From the NCBI RefSeq assembly GCF_017168195.1, contig NZ_JADNYL010000001.1:62001-126000 (forward strand): a stretch of DNA of 64,000 nt, in the 5' to 3' direction. The stretch is from Thalassotalea sp. G2M2-11. GTDB lineage: Bacteria > Pseudomonadota > Gammaproteobacteria > Enterobacterales > Alteromonadaceae. The position numbers and the translations under genes are program-made. The notes beneath the pieces are model-generated. The model made no database searches and was not told the DNA's origin. It worked only from the letters and a program-made list of their open reading frames with translations. Of this stretch, positions 7,776 to 17,800 are shown in pieces. Numbering within the stretch: the stretch's first letter is position 1; each line of letters opens with the position of its first letter.

Positions 7776-8048
7776 CAAGGCATTTGTGATTAGTAACTTT
7801 CTTGGATTACTTTCTATGTATTACAACATCCAATTTTAATAAAGGCTGAGTGTCGCAAATAGCAAAGCAATTTTGGGGGAGACAAATGTCCACAAATGAC
7901 GCATGCAGAAAATTTAGCTCTTAAACCTTTGTTAATTTAATGCCATCTCAATTACTATTTATAACTATCTCATTACCAAAGGGACATTCTAATTGCGACT
8001 TAAAACGGTTAGCTACATTTTTATACTTAGGTTTACCAAAGGTCTAGT
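7776..8048. other. Non-coding end of the cassette array
   Basis: An AT-rich 270-bp stretch after the orphan left box CAATAACAAGG. I see no gene and no matching GTTRRRY right box, which points to a deletion at the array end. Confidence 0.5.
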
Positions 8049-9446
8049 ATGGCAGCTCAATATATAAAAGCGTATATCATTCTTGTTTTTTTGCATTTTA
8101 CATCGGTAAACGCCAAGGAGCTTAAATTTGATGAAACTAAGTTTAAAGAATCTTTAGCGCCTGCTATCCAATTTAGAGACCATAGCGCAGTATTTCAATT
8201 ACAAGATCGCATGAAGCGTTATGGTGCATCGGGTGTGAGTATTGCGATTGTCAAAAATAACGACCTTATTTTTACTAAAGCATATGGGTATATCGCAAAA
8301 AATAGTACAGTGCTCGTAAACGAACAAACATTGTTTCAAGCAGCTTCTATAAGTAAGCCAATAACTGCCCTAGGCATTATGCACCGGTTAGATGGCAAGA
8401 AACTCTCACTGGATGAGCCAATCAACAATTACCTGAATTCTTGGAAGTTTAATAAGGGAAAACCATTAACATTGCGCCAGTTATTGTCGCATACCGCGGG
8501 TGTTAACAATGCGTCTTATTCTGGATACGAACAAGGGGCAGAACTCCCTAATTTATTTGATATTCTAAATGGTATTGGAGAGTTAAAAGCTGTAAAAGTT
8601 GAATTGCCAATTGGCCAATATAATTACTCTGGCGGGGGGTACTCGTTATTGCAGTTAGTGATTGAGAACGTTTTCAAACAGTCTTTCTCTCAATTTATGC
8701 ACTCAGAGCTTTTTAAAACGTTTAATGCTCCGCAAAGTCATTTTAAAATAATGGATCATTCTAGTAAATTTAATATCGCTAAAGGGCACGGTTATTCGGG
8801 GAATACATATCCATCTGGTTGGTTCAATTATCCTCAAAAAGCAGCTGCTGGGCTTTGGTCAACACCAACTGACATTGCGAACTTACTTATTGCTTATATG
8901 AAATCATATCAAGGTGTTGATTCCAAGATGATGTCTAAAGAGCAGGCAAAAGAAGTTGCGACCGTTGTTGAGTCAAAAATGGGTTTAGGTTTTGGTGTTC
9001 ATGGTAAGGGAATTGATTTACATATTGACCACGCTGGTTGGAACAAAGGTTATAGGGCATATATGGTTGCTTTTCCAGAGTTAGGTGATGCGGTAGTGGT
9101 CATGGCAAATAGTAATTACAGTAACAGACTGATTGAAGAAATTATGCGTAGCGTCTCAGGCCAATTTGAATGGGATGCGTATAAAAGTACAAAGCTCACA
9201 CTAGCAAATTGGAAAACATCGAAGTTTCAGGAGCTTGTTGGTAGTTATCGATTTTCTAAAGCAGGTTTTAGCGTTGAAATATATCAAGTCGATAATTATT
9301 TAGAATTAAAAACCCCCAGAGGTACAACACATCAATTGTATCCTATATCTAAAAACTCATTAGTTATGCTAGAAGATGGGGCAGTCATTAAGGTTTTAGA
9401 AAATGGTATTCTTAACTTTTGGGGAATGAACGCCCATAAGATCTAG
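8049..9446 (+). CDS. Serine hydrolase of the beta-lactamase/class C family
   Basis: A 465-residue exported protein with a signal peptide (about 1-22, ending VNA). The catalytic SxxK motif is SISK (Ser100, Lys103), the second motif is YSG near residue 193, and HAGWNKG stands where class C enzymes have KTG. The substrate is unknown; relatives include esterases, D-aminopeptidases and peptidases of peptidoglycan fragments. A C-terminal domain of about 100 residues follows. AAAGG lies seven bases before the ATG. It follows the broken end of the cassette array but has no attC after it, so it is probably chromosomal. Confidence 0.85.
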   Translation: MAAQYIKAYIILVFLHFTSVNAKELKFDETKFKESLAPAIQFRDHSAVFQLQDRMKRYGASGVSIAIVKNNDLIFTKAYGYIAKNSTVLVNEQTLFQAASISKPITALGIMHRLDGKKLSLDEPINNYLNSWKFNKGKPLTLRQLLSHTAGVNNASYSGYEQGAELPNLFDILNGIGELKAVKVELPIGQYNYSGGGYSLLQLVIENVFKQSFSQFMHSELFKTFNAPQSHFKIMDHSSKFNIAKGHGYSGNTYPSGWFNYPQKAAAGLWSTPTDIANLLIAYMKSYQGVDSKMMSKEQAKEVATVVESKMGLGFGVHGKGIDLHIDHAGWNKGYRAYMVAFPELGDAVVVMANSNYSNRLIEEIMRSVSGQFEWDAYKSTKLTLANWKTSKFQELVGSYRFSKAGFSVEIYQVDNYLELKTPRGTTHQLYPISKNSLVMLEDGAVIKVLENGILNFWGMNAHKI

Positions 9447-9615
9447 GTTATTTTTTGTGGAAAACTATCCAATTATTGTAGCTTTAATACGATTATGTAA
9501 TTTAATTACAAAAAGTGCTTTACATAGGATGAGTAATTACTCTATAATTCTAATCGTTCCTAAGCGAACGCTTGTTGTAATAATTTGTATATTCTAGCTT
9601 TCCTCATAGCTAATT

Positions 9616-9644
9616 AGCCGATAATTGTTTATCGGCTTTTTTTT
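9616..9644 (+). terminator. Rho-independent terminator
   Basis: AGCCGATAA / TTATCGGCT stem followed by eight T, between the serine hydrolase and the convergent RHH gene. It would stop rightward transcription. Confidence 0.8.
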
Positions 9645-9711
9645 GCCTGAAATTTAATGGCAATACTCTGTAATAAACTTACTTTAAATGACTCTTTGCC
9701 GGTGGCGTGAG

Positions 9712-9903
9712 TTACTCATTGCTGTCATCAGGATCAATAATAGGGGTAATGGTTGGTGGTTTTGTTCTACCATTTTTACGCAGAGCATCCCGTAACACAT
9801 ATTCAATTTGCGCATTTAGGCTGCGAAGTTCATCGTCAGCCCATTGTTGCATTGCCTTTAATACTTGTTCATTAACACGTAATGGATAGGCTTTTTTTGC
9901 CAC
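9712..9903 (-). CDS. Arc-type ribbon-helix-helix DNA-binding protein
   Basis: A 63-residue protein with a single ribbon-helix-helix domain: the beta strand KKAYPLRVN, helix A (EQVLKAMQQWADDE) and helix B (LNAQIEYVLRDALRKNG), with a polar tail. It is probably a dimeric repressor. It lies 60 bases downstream of the SPFH gene on the same strand, forming a two-gene unit. A double TGATATCA palindrome over the promoter of that unit is a natural candidate target, which would make it autoregulatory (inference). Confidence 0.75.
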   Translation of the reverse strand: MAKKAYPLRVNEQVLKAMQQWADDELRSLNAQIEYVLRDALRKNGRTKPPTITPIIDPDDSNE

Positions 9904-9963
9904 AATAACCTCTAGTCTTGGTGAGCAGAAAAGGATGATGTACTGACAACATCCTTAATTGAA

Positions 9964-10830
9964 TTAATATAAGCTGCCTGAATTAATTACTGGTTGTGCA
10001 GCTTCATCACTACATAATACCACTAATAAGTTGCTGACCATGGCGGCTTTGCGTTCACTATCCAGATCGACAATTTCACGTTCAGATAATTGTGTTAACG
10101 CCATTTCAACCATACCAACAGCACCCTCAACCACTTTCTGTCTGGCGGCGATAATCGCCATTGCTTGTTGGCGACGCAGCATCGCATTGGCGATTTCTGG
10201 CGCATAAGCTAAATGACTGATCCGTGCTTCTATTACATTTACACCGGCCTTTGCGAGTCGTTCTTGTACCTCAGATTTTAGTGCTTTAGAGATTTCATTA
10301 GGGTGACTTCTAAGTGATATTTCATCATTATCATGGTGGTCATAAGCATAGCTAGTCGCTAAATTACGTAAAGCCGATTCACTTTGTATAGAAACGAAGT
10401 CTTCATAATCATCAACGTTAAATACCGCTTCGGCGCTATCCACCACTTCCCAAACAATCACTGCCGCAATTTCAATGGGGTTGCCATTGTTATCGTTAAC
10501 TTTTAATTTGCCACTTTCAAAATTCCTTACTCGCATAGAAACCCGAGATTTGGAATAAAAAGGGTTGGCCCATCGTAAGCCTGGCAAGTGCACTGTACCT
10601 GCATATTTACCAAAAAGTTGTAACACGCGGGCTTCTTTTGGATTGACCATGAAAAAGCCAAACCAACAAATAAAGACCGGAACTGCAAGCACCAAACCGA
10701 TAGCAGTTTGCATTCCTGATTGATTACTGATCCCATTAAAAACAACGGCGAAAGTCGCAAGTTGTAAGGCAAGTAAGATAAAAATAAACATGATACCGTT
10801 AGGTGCTTTGATTTCTTTTTCCGTTAACAT
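9964..10830 (-). CDS. SPFH (band 7/stomatin-like) membrane protein
   Basis: A 288-residue protein with two N-terminal membrane segments (about 10-30 and 35-55), then a basic-aromatic stretch and an SPFH domain (about 55-220; motifs [35 protein letters not shown] and [16 protein letters not shown]). A short helical tail ends the chain. SPFH proteins oligomerise into membrane microdomain scaffolds. The ATG at 10830 is chosen because AAGGAG lies six bases upstream; the TTG/ATG codons at 10836 and 10833 are too close. It is co-oriented with the RHH gene downstream. Confidence 0.85.
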   Translation of the reverse strand: MLTEKEIKAPNGIMFIFILLALQLATFAVVFNGISNQSGMQTAIGLVLAVPVFICWFGFFMVNPKEARVLQLFGKYAGTVHLPGLRWANPFYSKSRVSMRVRNFESGKLKVNDNNGNPIEIAAVIVWEVVDSAEAVFNVDDYEDFVSIQSESALRNLATSYAYDHHDNDEISLRSHPNEISKALKSEVQERLAKAGVNVIEARISHLAYAPEIANAMLRRQQAMAIIAARQKVVEGAVGMVEMALTQLSEREIVDLDSERKAAMVSNLLVVLCSDEAAQPVINSGSLY

Positions 10831-10853
10831 CATCAACTCCTTAAGTTGTTAAG

Positions 10854-10872
10854 TGATATCATTATGATATCA
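10854..10872 (-). promoter_or_regulatory. Candidate operator and promoter of the SPFH-RHH unit
   Basis: Two perfect TGATATCA palindromes separated by three bases lie 23 bases upstream of the SPFH start. On the minus strand they overlap CATAAT, which with TTGCTT 18 bases upstream makes a plausible sigma-70 promoter. Repeated short palindromes over a -10 box are what an RHH repressor would bind. Confidence 0.6.
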
Positions 10873-11045
10873 AAATGAGGTTTTAAGCAAGTATTTTGCT
10901 GAAAATTTATTCAATATAATGTGACAACACGTAAAAAGAGATGAGGAGAGCATACTCTGATCGGCTTAACCCGCGGATTAAAAGCAAGCGTGGGGTTAAA
11001 AGAAGAGGATGTTGCTTACGTTAATAAAAATTTGAAATGTGATAT

Positions 11046-11429
11046 TTATGACCAAGGCATATTAAAGTCAATTGCTTGCTTGAGTAACTCTATATTTATC
11101 GGTTTGGTTAAGTAGTCTTTACCACCTATGGCTTTTGCTTTATCAATATCGCTTTTATCATGAGAGCCTGACATGAAAATAATCGGAATATCGGCACGAC
11201 TGGCTGACCGTTTTATGCGTTGACAACAAGAGAAGCCATCCATTTTAGGCATTTTTATATCCATTAAAATTATCGTAGGCTTAAATTTTGTCAGCAGTTT
11301 TAGCGCTTCAATACCATTGGAAGCAACATAAATTTGATGACCAAGCTCTTCGATCATCTTAGAAATTATTCGCACATTAATTTTACTGTCGTCGACAATT
11401 AAGATACTTGATTCAATGTCATTTGGCAT
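11046..11429 (-). CDS. Single-domain CheY-like response regulator
   Basis: A 127-residue protein consisting only of a receiver domain. The acidic pair VDD (13-14), phosphoacceptor Asp57 (LMDIKMPKMDG), the MSGS switch residue region and LTKPI with the conserved lysine are all present. It has no output domain and no kinase beside it, so it must act through protein contacts with a partner encoded elsewhere. Confidence 0.9.
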   Translation of the reverse strand: MPNDIESSILIVDDSKINVRIISKMIEELGHQIYVASNGIEALKLLTKFKPTIILMDIKMPKMDGFSCCQRIKRSASRADIPIIFMSGSHDKSDIDKAKAIGGKDYLTKPINIELLKQAIDFNMPWS

Positions 11430-11511
11430 GGAGAGTGTTTATTGGCAATTGATTAATTCATCTTAAAAAGTTGCTAAGCAATTGTAAAGTGTGAGTAAGG
11501 GGAGTGATTGA

Positions 11512-12810
11512 CTATGACTCAAGTGAATCAATTAATTTGCTTGTGTGGTGATAGCGTAAACACACGTTAGTGATCAGCAGGCCAAGCCATGCAAATTGGC
11601 TCAATAACAGTAAGGAGAATACTGGATTTAACATCGGCATAAGTATGGTGGCTATTAAACTACAGCCACTAGCAAGATGAAGAATAAACAACCATAAACC
11701 TTGGCGCTTACTAATAAACGCATGCATATTTGGCAGGTGCGCCATGGCTGAAAACTGCGTCAAACAACGTTGCTGTAAGTGGGTATAACTTAGAAAAGGT
11801 AAAATTTTCAAAAGCATGCCCAGTAACACTGAACTGGCAAAAAAATAGATAAAAAGGGCACCAATCAATAATGGAAAGTTGGCCTGAATGATCTGAGGCC
11901 ACCAATGTGCAGGTATTATCATCAATATAGTGATTGCAAATAAACTGATGGCGGCAAGTTGCCAAAAGCTGATGGTAGTATCTGCTATTTGTCGCTTACG
12001 TTGTTTTATTACGCGTAGTAGTGTGATCGCGAACAGGCAGTGTATTAATAATAATGCACTGACAATTACAGGTAAGGGTAACCAGGTATTAGGGATGATT
12101 AGTGCCGCAATTAGTAATAAGAAAATGCTTAAAGGTAAGAGCTTCATTAGCCATGTAGGAAAGCTGGGCGCTACATGAAACATAGGCACGACTTGAAAAC
12201 TCACCGATATGATCAGTAAGCTGACCCAGCCAAAACCAAGCATCAAATGTAGGTTAGTGAATACTTTATCTTGGGGTAATATATCAATGCCCAGATATTG
12301 GGCTAGCAGCAATAACCCTAAAAGAATGGTTAATGCTAAGGTTGATATAGCCAATCGAATGCCAACGATGGTTTCACCTTGGCTCAGTTTTTTGATTAAC
12401 ACACTGGCGACAGCGCTTATGTAAAGAGTAAAGCTCAGTGCGAGCATGCATATAGCCATGATGGTAATATAGGGGTGAGGCCAAGCAAAGTGGATTAATA
12501 ATAATGTAGTGCCAATGGTATGGAGTGAATGGCAAAGCTTACCAATGAGTTTGACCTGAGGAATACCTACACCACCCACCACAGGTAATATTTGAATAAT
12601 AGCTCCCATCATCACCATGGTAAAAAAACCGAGGGTGAAACCATGAGTCACCAATATGGTGCTGGGGTGCCATCGGCTTGACCAGATTTGCTCGCCATTA
12701 AAAAGCATGAAAAAAGCGATAGCGATGATAAATAGCGGCGCCGTTGCAAAATAGCGAAAAGGAATGCTAATTGGTGGCAGTGCATTGAACGATAAACCAG
12801 CCAAGTTCAT
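11512..12810 (-). CDS. Polytopic membrane protein related to heme-copper oxidase subunit I/NnrS-type proteins
   Basis: A 432-residue protein with about twelve membrane segments. Conserved-looking histidines sit in membrane helices (VTHGFTLGFFTMVMMGA, FTNLHLMLGFGWVSLL, VVPMFHVAP, IPAHWWPQI), as in heme-binding proteins of the heme-copper oxidase/NnrS groups. It overlaps the upstream DUF2249 gene by four bases (ATGA), and a hemerythrin gene precedes both. A role in nitric oxide or oxygen handling is inferred from this context; the biochemical activity is unknown. Confidence 0.6.
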   Translation of the reverse strand: MNLAGLSFNALPPISIPFRYFATAPLFIIAIAFFMLFNGEQIWSSRWHPSTILVTHGFTLGFFTMVMMGAIIQILPVVGGVGIPQVKLIGKLCHSLHTIGTTLLLIHFAWPHPYITIMAICMLALSFTLYISAVASVLIKKLSQGETIVGIRLAISTLALTILLGLLLLAQYLGIDILPQDKVFTNLHLMLGFGWVSLLIISVSFQVVPMFHVAPSFPTWLMKLLPLSIFLLLIAALIIPNTWLPLPVIVSALLLIHCLFAITLLRVIKQRKRQIADTTISFWQLAAISLFAITILMIIPAHWWPQIIQANFPLLIGALFIYFFASSVLLGMLLKILPFLSYTHLQQRCLTQFSAMAHLPNMHAFISKRQGLWLFILHLASGCSLIATILMPMLNPVFSLLLLSQFAWLGLLITNVCLRYHHTSKLIDSLES

Positions 12811-13073
12811 GGTTGATCCTGAGCAATTAATGCCATTGCCGCAGTTTGTACTTGGGGGCGAAATATGTAAATAGCATAACTATCATTGCTAAATTTTATC
12901 GTGTGATAATGCCAGCCAGCGGCATTAAGCTGTTCATATAACGGGAATGGCTCTCGGCGGTGTAATACTTTTAACACTTGCTGATTCGCCAATTTAGCTA
13001 ATGCCGTGGTTATGTTAACGAGTGGTTCAGGCGGTGCTAGTGCTGAAACATCAAGTTCAACCAAAGAACACAT
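12807..13073 (-). CDS. DUF2249 domain protein
   Basis: An 88-residue protein of the TusA-like DUF2249 type: VELDVSALAPPEPLVNITTALAKLA at the start, VLHRREPFPLYEQLNAAGW in the middle and an IFRP end. I use the ATG at 13073, five bases after the hemerythrin stop; longer frames would need a CTG start. It is the middle gene of a tightly packed three-gene unit with hemerythrin and a heme-copper-like membrane protein. DUF2249 proteins are often found with hemerythrin-type proteins in nitric-oxide-related loci. Confidence 0.75.
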   Translation of the reverse strand: MCSLVELDVSALAPPEPLVNITTALAKLANQQVLKVLHRREPFPLYEQLNAAGWHYHTIKFSNDSYAIYIFRPQVQTAAMALIAQDQP

Positions 13074-13078
13074 ATTGC

Positions 13079-13519
13079 TTAGCCAGCACAATCCGCTTTG
13101 AGTGCGGTTAATAGCGATGCCTGATCGCTAATATGTTGTGCCGCCATTGGATACAGCATCATCTCTTCTTTCATATTATGTTGTTGCATTAACACCATTA
13201 GCGTCTCAGAATAGCCTAAATAGTCATCTTTGTTGTTGGATGCGAGCGCAGCTGATAAATCATTTAAGATGGCACGCATTTGTTCATGTTCCATACGCAT
13301 CACATGTGTTGGACCTGATGTCATGCCGGTAGCTTGTTCAAATTGTGGGAAAAGAGTTTGTTCTTCAGCTGCTAAGTGCATTAACAATTCTTTTTTGAAT
13401 TCGTCAAATTTTGTGGTAGCGTCTGTCCAATTGTTTTGAGCAACGGCAGATTCTGCTTCGGTAAAGTAATCATCACATTCGCGATGCTTTAAGGTCATAA
13501 ATTCGGGTACGGAAGTCAT
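13079..13519 (-). CDS. Hemerythrin/HHE-domain protein
   Basis: A 146-residue four-helix protein with the di-iron ligand pattern of hemerythrins: H13 (MTLKHRECDDYF), HLAAEEQTLFPQFE, HVMRMEHEQM and HNMKEEMMLYPM. It should bind oxygen or nitric oxide at a non-heme di-iron site, or take part in iron-sulfur repair as YtfE/RIC does. It is the first gene of a unit with DUF2249 and the membrane protein. Confidence 0.85.
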   Translation of the reverse strand: MTSVPEFMTLKHRECDDYFTEAESAVAQNNWTDATTKFDEFKKELLMHLAAEEQTLFPQFEQATGMTSGPTHVMRMEHEQMRAILNDLSAALASNNKDDYLGYSETLMVLMQQHNMKEEMMLYPMAAQHISDQASLLTALKADCAG

Positions 13520-13742
13520 TGTTAATCTCTCAATTAGTGAATAATTTGATTGTAACGAGCATTTAACTTTAGGACTTGACTTAAAATAAGAAAAAGTTTG
13601 TTTGTCTTTATTTATTGTTTTTAATATAAGATTGTTCAGTACAATTGAGCTTTTCTAATTTAACGCTAGTATTAGCTGTAAGTTTAATTATTTGGAAAAT
13701 GAACCTTAGGTATTTATATGTTTTTTCTTAAGGCACAGGTAC

Positions 13743-14666
13743 GTGACTCATAAATTTATTTTAACTGAAGAATTGAATACAGATTTTTATGACGCAATGT
13801 TCGGTAGTTTACATGCTCGTGGCAGCATGAATTTAATCGAGCGTAATACGTTTGCACATACCTTGGAAAAACTTAAGCAGCCAACGGAAGTAAAGAGTCG
13901 CATCCCGTTATTACCTGAGATGCTAATTAAACTATTAGACGCGCTTAAAGATCCATACAGTGACCTGATGACTTATATAGAGATCATTGAAAAAGATCCT
14001 ATGTTTGCGGCTGAAGTACTTAAGGTGGCTAATACTGCACGTTACAATCGTAATAATGAAGAAGTCATCCATTTACGTAAGGCGGCGGCATTTTTAGGCA
14101 CAACAGGGCTGATGAAAATAGCCAGTACTTTATTATTGGCGGAAGTTATCCCGTGCGACCCTTTTTTTTATAAGATCTATGGTCGGCAAATTTGGACTCA
14201 TTCAGTACAATGTGCCACCTTGTGTGAGCTAATAGCTAAAGATGAAAATATTAGTGAAGCGGATGCATATTTTATTGGCTTAGTGCATGATATGGGACGA
14301 ATTATTGTCTTCAATGGACTGGCTGAAGTGAGTAAAAACACCTTTAGTTCGTTAATGCCCAGTAGTCGGGAATTTAAAATTTTGATGACAGATTTGTCCA
14401 TGGAAATTAGTTACCTAATTGCGAAAGAATGGCAGTTACCGAGTATTTACCAACACGCATTGTTTCAGCAACGATTAACTGAACGTGATGTCTTAGGAGA
14501 GCTGCTCTATCGTGCTAATCGTCTTAGTGAGAATTATTTGCTCAGAGTGAAGCAGGATATCAGCCAAAAACAATATCAAACATTACAACAAGAATTAGCG
14601 ATCAGTGACGAAGTGTTTGAGTCCTTTAATGAACAAGCGGTCGATATTGCTGCAAGTATTTCATAA
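13743..14666 (+). CDS. HDOD-domain signalling protein
   Basis: A 307-residue protein with an HDOD domain spanning about 50-250 (LPLLPEMLIKLLDAL-like start, DPMFAAEVLKVANTARYN, HSVQCATLCELIA, FIGLVHDMGRIIVFN). HDOD domains are HD-like folds that usually lack nuclease activity and act in regulation; here LVHDMG keeps an HD pair. The start is GTG, with AAGG upstream. It stands alone, upstream of the first CrbS-like kinase. Confidence 0.8.
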   Translation: MTHKFILTEELNTDFYDAMFGSLHARGSMNLIERNTFAHTLEKLKQPTEVKSRIPLLPEMLIKLLDALKDPYSDLMTYIEIIEKDPMFAAEVLKVANTARYNRNNEEVIHLRKAAAFLGTTGLMKIASTLLLAEVIPCDPFFYKIYGRQIWTHSVQCATLCELIAKDENISEADAYFIGLVHDMGRIIVFNGLAEVSKNTFSSLMPSSREFKILMTDLSMEISYLIAKEWQLPSIYQHALFQQRLTERDVLGELLYRANRLSENYLLRVKQDISQKQYQTLQQELAISDEVFESFNEQAVDIAASIS

Positions 14667-14806
14667 ACATACAGTATTTTAGTCGTTTTTGTTCTGAAAA
14701 TAAGGCGTTAATTTAGACTTATGTCTTAGCTATAACCATTGTTATTTGGGTGGCTAACTTGCTAAGGTAACGATGGTATCAATCATAATAACAATAGAGC
14801 ATCCCC

Positions 14807-17800
14807 ATGTTCCCTAACTGGCAACTTACCTTCATCAGTATTAGTTATATTGGGCTACTTTTTATTATTGCGTATTTAGGTGATAAATATCGTCATCGAA
14901 TTGCGCAAAAAAGCCAAAGTATTATCTACGCATTATCACTCGGTGTATATTGTACTTCGTGGAGCTTTTTAGGAACGTCAGCACAAGCATCGTCTAACTT
15001 TTTGTCACACATACCGATTTATCTCGGGCCAATTTTGTTATTCGTGTTCGCTTGGCCATTTATTCAACGTATTATTCGTATTAGTTTAAAATTAAATTTA
15101 ACTTCTATCGCTGATTTGTTAGCTGCACGTTTTGGTAAATCTCACAACTTAGCCATTGTCGTTACCTTAGTTGCCTTAATAGGCACCATGCCTTATATCG
15201 CACTGCAACTTAAAGCCATTGTCTATTCTTTCCAGCAATTACAGGCGTCAAATACCGTCAGTACTTGGGGTTTTGGTTTAATTGTAAGTCTGGTTTTAGC
15301 GGGTTTTACCATAGTGTTTGGTATTCGTAATATTGATGTGACTGAACGCCACCCTGGAGTTGTGCTCGCAATTGCATTTGAAAGCTTAGTGAAGTTAGTG
15401 GCATTTTTAGCTATTGGTATTTTTGTGACTTTCTTTTTGTTTGATTCGCCAGCTGAAATTTGGCATCGCTCAGAAGCCAATGTGCAAATGTATAATAACT
15501 TTAATGTCGATAGTATTTTATCGATGACAGCCATGTTGATTATTGTGATGGCGGCATTTCTTTCTTTGCCACGACAATTTCAGGTGATGGTGGTTGAGTT
15601 AAAAGATCAAAAGCATACTTGGCTCAGTAGGCGAGTCTTTCCGTTATATTTATTAGTGTTCGCCATATTTGCGGCGCCGTTAGGGTTGGCGGGGCAAATT
15701 TTGCTTGGTGATAGTGTTCCGGCTGATACTTATGTTTTATTTTTACCTTGGATTGAGCAACAAACTTGGCTGACATTGATTGCTTTTCTTGGCGCGATTT
15801 CGGCGGCGAGCTCTATGGTGATTATCTCCTCTATTGCTTTAAGCACTATGCTAAGTAACGAAATTGTCTTTCCATGGTTGTTTCGCAGTAAAAGCCAGAA
15901 TCATCATGAGATTGAATATGATCATTTCCGCTATCGGTTGCTGAAAATCCGTAAGTTATTAGTATTGATGGTAACTTTACTCGGTTATGCGGTTTTTCTG
16001 ATGGCTTCACCCGATACCTTAAGTTCTATGGGGGAAGTGGCATTCGGGGCTTTTGCTCAGTTAACGCCAGCATTGATTGCCGCGTTTTATTGGCGTCGAG
16101 CTAGTTTAACAGGGGTGTATGGTGGTATTTTAGTCGGTTTCATGTTGTGGCTAATTTTAAACTTCTTACCGCAATTTGGTTTATATGAACAACCATTTAA
16201 TGACGGTATCTTACCGGCCAACAGCACTTCTAGCTTAATCAGCTTAATGGCAAATGTCTTTGTCATGTGGGCGCTTTCTCAAGTCAGTAGGCAAAGTGTT
16301 CAGGAGCGGGTGCAAGCGTCGATTTTTCTTGAATGGCAATCCCCTAGCTTATTATCTAACGGCAAAAATCGCCGCATAGATTACCAAGAACTTGAGTTAT
16401 TAACATCACGCTTTGTCGGGGTGTCAAAAGCGTCCAATAGTTTCGCTAAATTTCAACGTAAAAATATTAAAAAAGAATTAGGTACTGCCACTTATAATCA
16501 AGCACTACTGCAACACGCTGAGAAAACCTTAGCGAGTGTGATGGGGGCGTCATCGGCGCGTTTAGTGTTATCGTCTGCTGTTGACGGTCGGGATATTGCG
16601 CTTGAAGATTTGGCTGTGCTGGTTGAAGATGCGTCGAATCAAAAGCAGCAGTATAGTGAAACTTTACTGCAAAGTGCGATTGAAAACGCCAGTGAAGGTA
16701 TTTCGATTGTCGATAGTGAGTTAAATTTGGTGGCGTGGAATCGAAAATATCTTGATATTTTTCAATATCCTGAAGAGCTGATTTACAAAGGCGCACCCAT
16801 TGAGCAATTGATCCGCTTCAATGCCAGTAGAGGACTTTGTGGCTCTGGGGATGTTGAGCAGCAAGTGAGTAAGCGCTTACAGTATTTGCGCAGTGGCAGT
16901 TCTCATAGTTCAGAGCGGCAACAGGATAATGGACAAGTGATCCGCATTGAAGGTAATCCATTGCCTGATGGTGGTTTTGTGATGATGTTTTCCGATATCA
17001 CCGCTTATCGTCAAGCGGAGCAAGTGCTTAAAGATGCTAATGTGGACTTGGAAGATTTAATTAAAGAGCGAACCCAAAAGCTTGAACTTGCCAATGAAGC
17101 GCTTGCGGCTGCAAGAGAAAAGGCAGAGCAAGCGCATGTGAAAAAAAGCTTGTATTTAAAGGCTTGTAGCCATGACTTGATGCAACCATTGGAGGCGGCG
17201 AGGTTGTTTACTTCTGCCTTGGCAAGTCAAAATAATTTAAATGACGCACAGCAGCGTCAGGTGAAAAATATTGATCATTCGCTCAAAGTTGCCAATGACT
17301 TGTTGGCTGATCTCAGTGAAATAGCGCGCATTGAAAGTGGCAATATTAAACCTCAGTTCAGTAATTTTTCCTTAAACAGTTTATTTGAAGAGCTTGACCA
17401 AGAATTTTCTGCCTCAGCAATTGAACATGAAGTCGAGTTTCGTATTGCTTATACTTCGGCTTGGGTTTATTCCGATCGAAATTTATTACATCGTATTCTA
17501 CAAAATTTAATAGGTAATGCTTTTCGCTATGCCAGCCCGGGTAAAGTCTTATTAGGTGCAAGGGTCTTCAAAGAACAGGTTATTTTACAGGTATTAGATA
17601 ATGGCCCCGGCATTCCAATAGAAAAGCAGTCGTTGGTTTTTGAGCAGTTCACCCAATTAAGTAATACTTCATCACAATCGAGTAGAGGGTTAGGTTTAGG
17701 GCTCAATATTACCCAAAGCTTGACGCAACTGTTAGGTCATCCGCTTAAGTTAGTGTCAAAAGAGCAGCAAGGGTGTAAATTCACCATCACAGTTGCTAAA

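Larger units (their letters stand above)
3039..7777 (+). mobile_element. Gene-cassette array lacking an integrase (CALIN-like)
   Basis: Eight or nine short genes, all on the plus strand, are separated by about 80-125 bp attC-like elements that start with a TAACAAG-type box beside the upstream stop codon and mostly end in GCGTTA. The first seven bases of a cassette are complementary to the left box of the attC that ends the same cassette: GTTAGCT at 3039 with AGCTAAC at 3327, GTTATAC at 3424 with GTATAAC at 3858, and GTTAGGC at 5917 with GCCTAAT at 6169 (one mismatch). This is the expected R'/R'' relation of integron cassettes. Several later sites are degenerate. No tyrosine recombinase gene or recognisable attI/Pc is present, so the array looks stranded or old. 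Confidence 0.85.

Noticed and set aside
11930-12424. Plus-strand open frames within the heme-copper-like membrane protein gene
   Set aside because: They are antisense shadows of hydrophobic codons in the minus-strand gene.
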